Shown: positions 1 to 6,678 of the stretch, one piece after another | Layout of the letters: every line of letters begins with the position of its first letter | Position numbering within the stretch: the first letter of the stretch is position 1 | From: an uncultured Eubacteriales bacterium | Lineage (GTDB): Bacteria > Bacillota > Clostridia > Oscillospirales > Oscillospiraceae | DNA length: 18,682 bases | Assembly (NCBI GenBank): GCA_902477055.1 | Contig: CABSFY010000041.1 | Span: 1-18,682, forward strand | Reading direction: 5' to 3' | The notes under the pieces: model-generated | Seen by the model: the letters and a program-made list of their open reading frames with translations, nothing else | What the model was told of the DNA's origin: nothing | The model's database searches: none | Program-made: the position numbers and the translations under genes

Positions 1-54
<54 letters not shown>

Positions 55-84
55 ATAGGACTGCGTTTTCCTCAACGCGTGGGT

Positions 85-113
85 ATTATAGCAGATATGA
101 TTTGAAATTGCAA
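85..113 (-). promoter_or_regulatory. Promoter of tRNA-Ala
   Basis: On the minus strand there is TTGCAA (108-113), a 17-base spacer and TATAAT (85-90), with TGC directly before the -10. The -10 lies about 30 bases upstream of the mature tRNA 5' end, as expected for a tRNA promoter with a short leader. Confidence 0.8.
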
Positions 114-152
114 GAGTTTTTTTGCAAGTTTTGAAAGATTTTTGTTTTTCCG

Positions 153-183
153 AAAAACTCCGCAGCCCGGTGGGGCTGCGGAG
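153..183 (-). terminator. Rho-independent terminator of the degV-family gene
   Basis: A perfect 11-bp stem, CTCCGCAGCCC (158-168) with GGGCTGCGGAG (173-183), has a 4-base loop and is followed on the minus strand by TTTTT (157-153). It starts 16 bases after the stop codon of the degV-family gene. Confidence 0.9.
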
Positions 184-198
184 CGGAGTGGGGAAGGC

Positions 199-1077
199 TT
201 ATTTGCTTGGCTTGCGGTCGTGACCATAGTAGAAGGCGGCGACGAGTCCGGGGCCGGTGTGTGCGCCGATGGTTGCGCCGATGGTGGAATAGAAAATATC
301 CTTAAAGCCGACTTCGGACTTGATCTGCTCGGCGAAGCGCGTTGCTTCCTCCAGCGCGTCGGCGTGGCTGATGTAGAGCGTCTGGGAGGCGGGATCGACG
401 GCGTCTTCCTTGATAATCTCGGTGATGCGGTCATAGGTCTTTTTGCGGCCGCGGCTCTTCTCGATGACCTTCAGCTCGCCTTTGTCGTTCAGATTCAGGA
501 TCGGCCAGATGTTCAGCGCACGGGCAATGACAAGGCCGGTACGGCTCACGCGGCCGCCGCGATAGAGATATTCCAAATCGCCGGTCGTGTAGTACGGATT
601 TGCATGATGGCGCTGGTTTTCAAGCCATGCGACGCATTCCTCCGGCGTTGCGCCCTCGTCGCGCATCCGCGCGGCATCCAGAGCGAGCATACCATAGGAG
701 AGGGAAGCACCGATGGAATCGACAACGTAGATCACAGCGTCCGGATGCTCGGACAGAAGCTGCTCTCTGGCAAGCAGGGCGTTCTGATAGGAGCTGGAAA
801 TGCCGGTTCCCATTGCGACATGGACGATGGGCAGCTTTTTATCCAGCAGGGGAGTCCAGAAATCAAGGTAGTCGCTCATGTTGGCGGCGCTGGTATGGAC
901 GCTGGAGCCTTCGGCCATCTTTCGGTAAAAGACCTTGAGGTCCTCCGGACGCATGGTGTCCGTTTGAATCTCGCCGTCCATCGTATATTTCATCTTAAGC
1001 GCGTAAATCTCACGCTGCTGGCAGAATTCAAGCGACAGATCGCAGCCGCTTTCCGTTGCGACGATAAATTTGGGCAT
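199..1077 (-). CDS. DegV family protein (fatty-acid-binding fold)
   Basis: The product has 292 residues, normal for the DegV family. These cytoplasmic proteins bind a long-chain fatty acid; some act as FakB, handing exogenous fatty acids to the kinase FakA for phospholipid synthesis. The start MPKFIVATESGCDLS matches the family's N-terminal Thr/Ser-Asp beta-strand. The segment SSVHTSAANMSDY (about residues 78-90) fits the ligand-contacting Thr-Ser motif, GTGISSSYQNA the second conserved loop, and YLYRGGRVSRTG (about 170-181) the conserved GGR signature. The ATG is preceded by AAGGAGG at good spacing. The gene stands alone between its terminator and a palindromic upstream region. No fakA (DAK-domain) gene lies nearby, so the exact ligand and partner cannot be assigned. 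Several paralogues per genome are usual in Firmicutes. Confidence 0.95.
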   Translation of the reverse strand: MPKFIVATESGCDLSLEFCQQREIYALKMKYTMDGEIQTDTMRPEDLKVFYRKMAEGSSVHTSAANMSDYLDFWTPLLDKKLPIVHVAMGTGISSSYQNALLAREQLLSEHPDAVIYVVDSIGASLSYGMLALDAARMRDEGATPEECVAWLENQRHHANPYYTTGDLEYLYRGGRVSRTGLVIARALNIWPILNLNDKGELKVIEKSRGRKKTYDRITEIIKEDAVDPASQTLYISHADALEEATRFAEQIKSEVGFKDIFYSTIGATIGAHTGPGLVAAFYYGHDRKPSK

Positions 1078-1138
1078 AGAACAGTCCTCCTTGGAAAATT
1101 TTACGGCGTTATTTTATCATAAATACGCCCAAAATGCA

Positions 1139-1198
1139 CTCTCGACTGTGAGTAGAGAAGTAAAAATGTGGTAGACGGCGACTCTACTCACAGTAGAG
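1139..1198. promoter_or_regulatory. Pair of palindromic operator-like sites upstream of the degV-family gene
   Basis: CTCTACTCACAGTAGAG (1182-1198) is a perfect palindrome with 7-base arms and a 3-base centre. Its 13-base core is repeated as an exact reverse complement, ACTGTGAGTAGAG, at 1145-1157, inside an imperfect copy (1139-1157). The two centres are 41 bp apart, close to four helical turns. On the minus strand a possible -10 (TAAAAT, 1111-1116) lies downstream, so the near site would touch the -35 region of degV. This looks like a double operator; the binding protein is unknown. Confidence 0.5.
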
Positions 1199-1467
1199 AA
1201 TTGTTAAATGACGAAATGACGGAGGATCGAAAGTTTTCTTTGCATTTTTGCCGGCATCCGAAGGCCGCGACCCTATAAAACAGAATACACGAAAGCATTC
1301 CGCTGCGGCGCGAACCAAGCATCCGGCCCGGGAACCGTGCGGATGAGAACCGAAGGTCGGATAAGCCAGTATGAGGGCCGAACGATCATAGCGACTGTCA
1401 CACTTTCGGCATCATGGCATAACATGGAGTGAGCCTGATGCTCAATGAAAAACAGGAGGTTCTGATT
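1199..1467 (+). other. Gene-free leader region upstream of the Cys/Gly-rich peptide gene
   Basis: About 270 bases with no supported gene. A TATAAA-like -10 (about 1274-1279) has no good -35. Downstream are short complementary blocks, including CATCCG (about 1320) with CGGATG (about 1341), and CCGA/TCGG around AGG (about 1351-1361). This could be a structured 5' leader of the small peptide mRNA. I could not match it to any riboswitch class I know, so function is open. Confidence 0.25.
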
Positions 1468-1635
1468 ATGAATTGCAATAACGGAATGGGTAGCTGCTGG
1501 TGGATCATTATCCTCATCCTGCTCTTTAGCTGCTGCGGCTGCGGCAACGGCACGCTGCTCAACAGCGGCAATGGGTGCGGCAACGGCTGTGGCTGCGGCA
1601 ATAGCTGCGGCTGTGACAACGGCTGCGGCTGCTAA
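1468..1635 (+). CDS. Small membrane-anchored Cys/Gly-rich peptide (chorion-class HCB13-like naming)
   Basis: The product has 55 residues, of which 12 are Cys and 14 Gly. A hydrophobic segment (residues 11-20, two Trp then Ile/Leu/Phe) is followed by a Cys-Gly-Asn repeat tail with units such as CGNGCGCGN (37-45). Similar short proteins in Clostridia are given the descriptive name 'chorion class high-cysteine HCB protein 13' from composition alone; no function is established to my knowledge. The start at 1468 is chosen because AGGAGG lies 7 bases upstream; an earlier ATG at 1429 lacks such a site. A strong terminator follows, so this is its own transcription unit. The tail could bind metal or form disulfides at the cell surface, which is inference from composition only. 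Confidence 0.75.
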   Translation: MNCNNGMGSCWWIIILILLFSCCGCGNGTLLNSGNGCGNGCGCGNSCGCDNGCGC

Positions 1636-1647
1636 GCGCTTACTTTT

Positions 1648-1674
1648 GAGGGGACGTTACGTCCCCTCTTTTTT
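1648..1674 (+). terminator. Terminator of the Cys/Gly-rich peptide gene
   Basis: GAGGGGACG (1648-1656), a TTA loop and CGTCCCCTC (1660-1668) form a perfect 9-bp stem followed by TTTTTT (1669-1674), 12 bases after the stop codon. Confidence 0.93.
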
Positions 1675-1708
1675 ATGCGGGAATTTGGTTGTTTGCAAGA
1701 AAAAAGGA

Positions 1709-1737
1709 TAGACATTTTGCGGCCAATCTGATAAAAT
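1709..1737 (+). promoter_or_regulatory. Promoter of nrdR
   Basis: TAGACA (1709-1714), a 17-base spacer and TAAAAT (1732-1737); each hexamer matches the sigma-A consensus at five of six positions. It lies 35 bases upstream of the nrdR start and abuts the palindrome described next. Confidence 0.75.
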
Positions 1738-1754
1738 GTACTAGATATAGTACA
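1737..1754 (+). promoter_or_regulatory. Probable NrdR box (autoregulatory operator)
   Basis: TGTACTA-GATA-TAGTACA is a perfect 7-base-arm palindrome around a 4-base AT-rich centre. It resembles the 16-bp NrdR box (ACACTATATATTGTGT-like) in length, arm symmetry and AT core, although the outer bases differ. It starts at the last base of the -10, where a bound repressor would block initiation. Only one copy is visible; NrdR sites usually occur in pairs about three helical turns apart. Confidence 0.6.
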
Positions 1755-1771
1755 AAAGAGGAGGGACTGCT

Positions 1772-2227
1772 ATGAAGTGCCCATATTGCGGCTATCAGGA
1801 GAGCAAGGTCGTTGATTCCCGGCATTCCGAGGACGGTGCGAGCATTCGCCGCCGCAGAGAGTGTCTTGCCTGCCAGAAGCGCTTTACGACCTATGAGACC
1901 GTGGAGAGCCTGCCGGTCGTTGTGGTGAAGAAGGATAACAGCCGCGAACCGTTCGACCGCAATAAGATTTTGCGCGGCATGGTCCGCGCCTGCGAAAAGC
2001 GCCCGGTCAGCATGGCCGATATCGAATCCGCAGTGACCGAGATCGAGCAGATCGTGCAGAATTCGCTCGAACGCGAGGTCAACACCGGCAAGATCGGCGA
2101 GCTGGTCATGGAGCGCCTGAAGCCGCTCGATGAAGTCGCCTATGTCCGCTTTGCGTCGGTCTACCGCCAGTTCAAGGACATCAATAGCTTTATGCACGAG
2201 CTGACGAAGATCCTGGAGGAGAAATGA
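1772..2227 (+). CDS. nrdR: Transcriptional repressor NrdR
   Basis: The 151-residue product matches NrdR in length and architecture. NrdR is the (d)ATP-sensing repressor of ribonucleotide reductase genes. An N-terminal zinc ribbon has Cys3, Cys6, Cys31 and Cys34 (MKCPYCG, CLACQKRF), followed by an Arg-rich DNA-binding stretch. An ATP-cone (about residues 46-136) begins VVVVKKDNSREPFDRNKI, with its conserved KKD..RE.FD..K pattern. The start has a GAGGAGGG site 7 bases upstream. The last codons overlap the next gene (ATGA at 2224-2227), so the deacetylase is probably translated by coupling. No ribonucleotide reductase gene lies in this window, so the targets are elsewhere apart from the likely self-control at 1737-1754. 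Confidence 0.98.
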   Translation: MKCPYCGYQESKVVDSRHSEDGASIRRRRECLACQKRFTTYETVESLPVVVVKKDNSREPFDRNKILRGMVRACEKRPVSMADIESAVTEIEQIVQNSLEREVNTGKIGELVMERLKPLDEVAYVRFASVYRQFKDINSFMHELTKILEEK

Positions 2228-3405
2228 AACAGGCAATTATCGCACTTTCGGTCGTTCTTGTTGTGCTGCTTGCGGTCGCCGGTGTGCTGCTGTTCGGATT
2301 GGACGGCATGGCTTCGGACGAAACGCTGATGACGACGGAGGAAACCGCCCCCGTAACGCTGCCGCCTGTGACCGAGCCGACCCAGCCCGCGACGGAAGCT
2401 ACGACAGAGCCGGTCCCGGTTTTGCAGCCGTGTGTGGCGGCGTATGTGCTGGACGGTACGGCGCTGGAGGCGTATACACTGGATGGGACGGACGTGGTTT
2501 CGGCGACGGAGTTTTTGCGTGCCGCCGGTCTGGACGCGGCGGGGTCTGCCCATGCGACGGATAAGGCAAAGGTGCAGCTTGCGGATGCTTCCGTGACGAT
2601 CGGTGCGGCGACCTTTGACACGGTCGTGGACGGAACGCTCTATGTTCCGGTCGCCGCTGCGGCGGAGGCAATGGGCTATCCGGCCTATGCGCTGGACGGT
2701 ACAACATATTATACCCCCGGTGCGCGGAAGTTTACCCCGACGCCGGGCATCAATGTTCCGGTGTTGATGTACCACGCGGTCAGCGACGACCTTTGGGGCA
2801 TCGACGAGTTGTTTGTCAGCCCGTCGAGCATGGAGGAGCAGCTCAAATACCTGACGGAAAATGGCTACGATGCGATCTGGTTCGAGGATCTGGCCCATTT
2901 GGAGGATTATGATAAGCCGGTCATCTTGACCTTTGACGACGGGTATGACGACAATTATATCGAGCTGCTGCCGCTGCTGCAAAAGTATAACGTCAAGGCG
3001 ACGGTGTTCGTGATCGGCAACGCGCCCGGCGTTATCCCGCATAAGGCAACGCCGGAGCAGGTGCGTGAAATGTCCGATTCCGGCCTGATTTCCATCCAGA
3101 GTCATGGTTATACCCACGACGACATGGACGCGATGGATGCGGACACGACCGATTACGAGTTGTCCGAAAGTCAGAAGGCGATCACGCGCATCACCGGGAA
3201 GGTGCCATACGTCCTGTGCTACCCGACGGGGAAATACAACGAAAACACGCTTTCCATCATCGGTACCTATTACAATTTCGGTATCAAGATGGTCGGCGGC
3301 CAGTACAACACCTCGGACGATCCATATCTTGTCAATCGCTTCTACGTTTCGCGGTATACGGATATCTACACCTTTGCTTCGTACCTTTCCGCAGCCGGAA
3401 CATAA
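2224..3405 (+). CDS. Exported polysaccharide deacetylase (NodB domain)
   Basis: The 393-residue product has a membrane anchor or signal peptide (about 4-27), a Thr/Pro/Glu-rich linker (about 38-62), a middle domain resembling a copper-amine-oxidase-N-like stalk (about 65-165) and a C-terminal carbohydrate esterase 4 domain. The catalytic and metal signature is visible: TFDDGYDDN gives Asp238 and Asp239, and SHGYTHDDM gives His294 and His298. YPTGKYN supplies a later conserved loop. Such enzymes remove N-acetyl groups from peptidoglycan or other cell-surface polymers outside the membrane, often giving lysozyme resistance; the actual substrate cannot be read here. The gene overlaps nrdR by four bases and ends at a strong terminator. 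Pairing with nrdR is probably transcriptional convenience rather than function. Confidence 0.93.
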   Translation: MKQAIIALSVVLVVLLAVAGVLLFGLDGMASDETLMTTEETAPVTLPPVTEPTQPATEATTEPVPVLQPCVAAYVLDGTALEAYTLDGTDVVSATEFLRAAGLDAAGSAHATDKAKVQLADASVTIGAATFDTVVDGTLYVPVAAAAEAMGYPAYALDGTTYYTPGARKFTPTPGINVPVLMYHAVSDDLWGIDELFVSPSSMEEQLKYLTENGYDAIWFEDLAHLEDYDKPVILTFDDGYDDNYIELLPLLQKYNVKATVFVIGNAPGVIPHKATPEQVREMSDSGLISIQSHGYTHDDMDAMDADTTDYELSESQKAITRITGKVPYVLCYPTGKYNENTLSIIGTYYNFGIKMVGGQYNTSDDPYLVNRFYVSRYTDIYTFASYLSAAGT

Positions 3406-3412
3406 AAAATAT

Positions 3413-3448
3413 CGCCGGAGGAATAAGCTCCTCCGGCGTTGTTTTTTT
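3413..3448 (+). terminator. Terminator of the nrdR-deacetylase operon
   Basis: CGCCGGAGGA (3413-3422) pairs perfectly with TCCTCCGGCG (3429-3438) across a 6-base loop, followed by TTGTTTTTTT. It begins 8 bases after the stop codon. Confidence 0.94.
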
Positions 3449-3466
3449 ATTCGGTCGCGACGATGC

Positions 3467-3495
3467 TTGCTTTTTGGCGGGTGCTATAGTATGAT
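3467..3495 (+). promoter_or_regulatory. Promoter of the XdhC-methyltransferase-NTPase operon
   Basis: TTGCTT (3467-3472), a 17-base spacer and TATGAT (3490-3495), 34 bases upstream of the first start codon. A second -10-like TATAGT preceded by TGC overlaps at 3485-3490 but has no -35 at proper distance. Confidence 0.65.
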
Positions 3496-3528
3496 TAGAG
3501 CAATGATTACAATCAACCGGAGGCTGCT

Positions 3529-4521
3529 ATGAAGATTTTGATTCAAAAGATAATGGAAGCAATCGAGCGCGGCGAGAGCGCGGTGCTGTGTACCGTGCTT
3601 GCCAGCTCCGGCTCGGCTCCGCGCGGGGCGGGCGCGAGAATGGCCGTGTTTGCCGACGGGACGGCACTCGGAACGGTCGGCGGCGGCCGCGTGGAGCTGC
3701 TGGCCGCGCGGGATGCCAAGGAAATCTTGAAGGGCGGCGAGGACTGCGTGCGCGACCGGCTTCGTGCCTTCGACCTCACGCCGAACGATGTCAATTCCAT
3801 CGGCATGGTCTGCGGCGGCAAGGTTTCCATCTATTACCAGCTCGTGACGGAGGCGGATATGCCCACGCTCTGCGCCATTCGCGACGCGCTGAAGAAGGAT
3901 GAGAATAGCTGGCTCTATCTCCGCGCCCGCGACGGCTTGGTGGAGAAATTTACCGTCGTGACCGAGGCTGAGGCGAAGGAGCAGCCGGAGCTGTTTCAGA
4001 ATCGCGCCGTTTACTGCAAGGGTGAGCCGCTGGTCTATACCGAGCCGCTTGTGCAGGCAGGACAGGTCTATATCTTTGGCGGCGGCCACGTCGGACAGGC
4101 GCTCGTGCCGGTGCTGGCGGGTGTCGAATTCCGCGTTACGCTGTTTGATAACCGCCCGGAGCTGGCGAATCAGGAGCGTTTCCCGATGGCAAATCGCGTC
4201 ATTTTGGGCGACTACAAGCACATCTGTGATTACGTCACGTTAAAGCCGCAGGATTATGTCGTCATTATGTCGCCGGGCCATCAGTCGGACTTTGCGCTGC
4301 TGGAGCAAGCGCTGCGTTTCCCGCTGCGCTACGTCGGCTGCATCGGTTCGCGGCAGAAGATTGCCCGGTCGCAGGAGATGCTCCGCAATGCGGGCATCCC
4401 GGAGGACGTGATTCAGTCCGTCCATTCGCCGATCGGCCTGAACATCCGGGCGCAGACCCCCGCCGAGATCGCCATCAGCATCGCGGCGGAAATGATCCTC
4501 TGCCGCGCCGAATCGCTGTGA
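3529..4521 (+). CDS. XdhC/CoxI family protein (molybdenum hydroxylase maturation factor)
   Basis: The product has 330 residues. XdhC proteins bind molybdenum cofactor, promote its sulfuration and insert it into xanthine-dehydrogenase-type hydroxylases. The N-terminal XdhC_CoxI domain shows GSAPRGAGARMAV (28-40), GTVGGGRVE (48-56) and MVCGGK with Cys95. The C-terminal Rossmann-like XdhC_C domain starts with FGGGHVGQAL (about 183-192) and contains the conserved segments FDNRPE and PGHQSDF, with YVGCIGSRQK near the end. The start has CCGGAGG 7 bases upstream. No hydroxylase subunit, cofactor synthesis gene or sulfurtransferase is in the window, so the client enzyme is unknown. It is the first gene of an operon in which all three reading frames overlap. 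Family assignment is firm; pathway role is inferred from relatives. Confidence 0.92.
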   Translation: MKILIQKIMEAIERGESAVLCTVLASSGSAPRGAGARMAVFADGTALGTVGGGRVELLAARDAKEILKGGEDCVRDRLRAFDLTPNDVNSIGMVCGGKVSIYYQLVTEADMPTLCAIRDALKKDENSWLYLRARDGLVEKFTVVTEAEAKEQPELFQNRAVYCKGEPLVYTEPLVQAGQVYIFGGGHVGQALVPVLAGVEFRVTLFDNRPELANQERFPMANRVILGDYKHICDYVTLKPQDYVVIMSPGHQSDFALLEQALRFPLRYVGCIGSRQKIARSQEMLRNAGIPEDVIQSVHSPIGLNIRAQTPAEIAISIAAEMILCRAESL

Positions 4522-5228
4522 TGCAGGATTGGAGCGCCGCGTCCGTAGCGTTTCTGCGTGACGCGGCAGCTTACGGCGATTTTTTTCCAAAATTGGCGGC
4601 GCATCTGCTGCCGTGGCTTCCAAAGGACGGCCATATCTGCGACGCGGGCTGCGGGCTTGGCAGCTTGGCGTTGGAGTTGTGCCGGTATTGTCAACTGGTC
4701 ACGGCGGTCGATCTTGCGGCAGCGCCAATCGAGGCCCTTCGTGCGGAGGTTTTGCCGGAGAATCTGCGCGTTGTATGCGGTGATATTTTTACGATGAGCG
4801 CACAGTATAACGCGATGGTTTTCTGCTATTTTGGCCGGATGCGCGAGATTCTGCAAATTGCTGCGCACCAATGCACGGGGCGGGTGGTCGCCGTGAAACG
4901 GGCCAACCCGGCGCATCGATTTTCCGTGCAGCCAGCCGAGCGCGACCGGCACCGGCAGGAGGAGGCTCGCGCACTGCTGACGACGCTTAAAATTCCGTTT
5001 GAAACGCAGCGGCTGCAATTGGAATTCGGGCAACCTTTCCGCTCAATCGAGGCAGCATCGGAATTTTTCGCGCTTTACGATCGTAGCGGCGCGGCGATCG
5101 GAACAGAGGAACTACAACGCCGCCTCTCACAAACGCAATCCGCTGAATTTCCGTATTATTTACCGTCGCAGCGTGACATGGAGATTTTTATCTTTGACGC
5201 GCACGATATCCCGGAGGATTTTTTGTAA
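4521..5228 (+). CDS. Class I SAM-dependent methyltransferase
   Basis: The product has 235 residues from the ATG at 4521, which overlaps the xdhC-like stop as TGATG; a GTG three bases earlier (4518) is equally possible. Motif I is CDAGCGLG (Asp41 to Gly47) and the acidic residue for the SAM ribose is Asp64 in TAVDLAAAP, followed by an internal CGDIF segment. This is the classical Rossmann methyltransferase core in the N-terminal two thirds. The C-terminal part, rich in aromatic and acidic residues, gives no clue to substrate. No separate ribosome binding site is visible, so translation is probably coupled to the gene upstream. Linkage to an XdhC homologue and a small P-loop NTPase suggests work on a cofactor or metalloenzyme, which is inference from context. 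No specific function is recognised. Confidence 0.85.
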   Translation: MQDWSAASVAFLRDAAAYGDFFPKLAAHLLPWLPKDGHICDAGCGLGSLALELCRYCQLVTAVDLAAAPIEALRAEVLPENLRVVCGDIFTMSAQYNAMVFCYFGRMREILQIAAHQCTGRVVAVKRANPAHRFSVQPAERDRHRQEEARALLTTLKIPFETQRLQLEFGQPFRSIEAASEFFALYDRSGAAIGTEELQRRLSQTQSAEFPYYLPSQRDMEIFIFDAHDIPEDFL

Positions 5229-5734
5229 TGAACATCGTGATCTGCGGCTGCTCTGGCAGCGGGAAAAGCACAGCAATCCAGCGCATCCTTTCCGCGCTAC
5301 AGGAGCCGGTCTACGGCGTCTGGACGGAAAAATTAGCGCCGTTAGACGACGGAACCGCACCGGTCTATCTGCACGGCTGCCGGGAACCGCTGTGCTACTG
5401 CCACCGCATCGGCCTTTGCACAAACCGTCACGCGACCGGCTATCCAGAGGTGTTCGACGAGGCCGGGGTCCGTTTCCTGACCGGTATCCCGGCTGGGGCA
5501 CTGGTCCTGATGGACGAGATCGGCGTGATGGAAAACCGCGCGATAGCGTTTCAAAAGGCTGTTTTCGACATCTTAGACGGTGATTATCGAGTCCTGCTGG
5601 CTGTGCGCGACCGGTCCACGCCGCTGCTTGATGCCATCCGCTCCCATCCTAAGAGCCGCGTCCTGACCGCACACGAGGCCAATCGTGAGCTGTTAAATGA
5701 AGCAATTGCGATATTAAAGCGTCAGTCGGATTGA
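5228..5734 (+). CDS. P-loop nucleoside-triphosphatase, NTPase_1/THEP1-like, with Cys/His cluster
   Basis: The product has 168 residues. Walker A is GCSGSGKS (7-14) near the N-terminus and Walker B is ALVLMDEIGVME (91-102); the DEIG-x-ME form is typical of the NTPase_1 (THEP1-like) family, whose members hydrolyse NTPs in vitro but have unclear roles. Between them lies a dense Cys/His patch: His49, Cys51, Cys56, Cys58, His59, Cys64 and His68. It could hold a metal, but this is not proven. The start overlaps the methyltransferase stop by one base (TAATG). The 3' end overlaps the convergent trxB-like gene by 13 bases, inside a shared hairpin. In an operon with an XdhC homologue, a role in metal or cofactor handling is plausible but unproven. 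Confidence 0.82.
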   Translation: MNIVICGCSGSGKSTAIQRILSALQEPVYGVWTEKLAPLDDGTAPVYLHGCREPLCYCHRIGLCTNRHATGYPEVFDEAGVRFLTGIPAGALVLMDEIGVMENRAIAFQKAVFDILDGDYRVLLAVRDRSTPLLDAIRSHPKSRVLTAHEANRELLNEAIAILKRQSD

Positions 5735-5745
5735 CTGACGCTTTT
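5716..5745. terminator. Bidirectional terminator hairpin spanning two convergent stop codons
   Basis: AAAGCGTCAGTC (5716-5727) pairs perfectly with GACTGACGCTTT (5733-5744) across a 5-base loop, a 12-bp stem. Both strands leave the hairpin into short T-rich runs. The hairpin contains the stop codons of the NTPase gene (5732-5734, plus) and the trxB-like gene (5722-5724, minus), so it is part of both coding sequences. Confidence 0.75.
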
Positions 5746-6627
5746 GATATAACGCTCTGCCGCACAGGCGGCGATGGCCCCGTCGGCTGCGGCCGTGATG
5801 ACCTGTCGGACAGCCTTTTCGCGTACATCGCCGGCGGCAAAGACACCGCGCAGCGCTGTGGCCATGTCGCCGTCCGTGAGGATGCCGCCGCCGGGACCAC
5901 AGGCAAGCTGTGGACGGAACAAGCTGCTTTCCGGTTCCCGCCCGATGGCGACAAACAGCCCGTCCAGCGCCACCTCCTGCTCATCGGCGAGCCGAATACC
6001 GTTCAACCGTTCTGTACCAAGCAGGGCGGTGATTTCCGCTGCGGCATGGAAACGGACATTGCTTCGTGCCTGCAGCCGTTCAATTTCAGCCTCTGACGCG
6101 CGAAGCTCGGGCCGCCGAAAAATCAGATGCACCTCTCTGCAAAGACGCGAAAGATGATATGCTTCCGTGACGGCGCTGTTCCCGCCGCCGACCACGCCGA
6201 CGATTTTTCCGCGATAGAGCGGCGCGTCGCAGGCGGCGCAGTAGCTGACCCCGCGCCCCTGTAGCTGTCCTTCCTCCGGCAGACCGAGGCGGCGCGGCTG
6301 CGCACCGGTCGCAAGTATGACGGCCCGCGCTTCGAACGTTCTATGGTCCGTTTCCAGCCGCTTGACCGGACCTTCGAGCTGAAGGGAACGGATTGCGGTT
6401 GCTAGCAACACAGCACCGCTTTGCGCCGCCTGCTGTCGAAAACGTTCGGCCAGCTCCGCGCCGCCGATAGAGCGGAAGCCGGGATAGTTTTCAATTTCCG
6501 CTGCCTGTGCAAGCTGTCCGTCCCCTGCATTACGGTCAAGCAGCAGCGTTCGCAGACCGAACCGGGCGGCATAGATCGCAGCACTGCATCCCGCCGCGCC
6601 GCCGCCTACAATGATAATGTCCCACAT
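5722..6627 (-). CDS. trxB: Thioredoxin-reductase-like FAD/NAD(P) oxidoreductase
   Basis: The product has 301 residues, close to low-Mr thioredoxin reductases (about 310). The FAD-binding start is DIIIVGGGAAGCSAA (3-17). The redox pair is Cys130 and Cys133 in SYCAACD, the classical CxxC-Asp arrangement. The NAD(P) fold has GVVGGGNSA (about 144-152) and an RRPELRA segment, and the second FAD motif is GVFAAGD. These enzymes pass electrons from NADPH to thioredoxin. No thioredoxin gene is adjacent, so another CxxC partner is possible. The ATG at 6627 is chosen because GAGGTG lies 8 bases upstream; a GTG at 6636 overlaps that site. It converges on and overlaps the NTPase gene by 13 bases. Confidence 0.88.
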   Translation of the reverse strand: MWDIIIVGGGAAGCSAAIYAARFGLRTLLLDRNAGDGQLAQAAEIENYPGFRSIGGAELAERFRQQAAQSGAVLLATAIRSLQLEGPVKRLETDHRTFEARAVILATGAQPRRLGLPEEGQLQGRGVSYCAACDAPLYRGKIVGVVGGGNSAVTEAYHLSRLCREVHLIFRRPELRASEAEIERLQARSNVRFHAAAEITALLGTERLNGIRLADEQEVALDGLFVAIGREPESSLFRPQLACGPGGGILTDGDMATALRGVFAAGDVREKAVRQVITAAADGAIAACAAERYIKSVSQSD

Positions 6628-6678
6628 TGCGATCACCTCACGAATAGCTTTCCCGCCCCGGCGCGAAAAAACCGGGAC

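Noticed and set aside
142..1122. 326-codon open frame on the plus strand opposite the degV-family gene
   Set aside because: It is antisense to a clear DegV protein with a good ribosome binding site; the sequence has no recognisable domain and results from GC-rich codon bias.
1534..1632. Repeated GCGGCAACGG-like units as a DNA repeat or CRISPR-like array
   Set aside because: The periodicity is explained by Cys-Gly-Asn codon repeats in the small peptide gene; there are no unique spacers.
2161..3117. 318-codon minus-strand frame opposite nrdR and the deacetylase
   Set aside because: Antisense shadow rich in Arg and His; the plus-strand genes have full catalytic motifs.
6628..6636. GTG start at 6636 for the trxB-like gene
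   Set aside because: It overlaps the GAGGTG ribosome binding site of the ATG at 6627, which also gives the normal N-terminus for the family.
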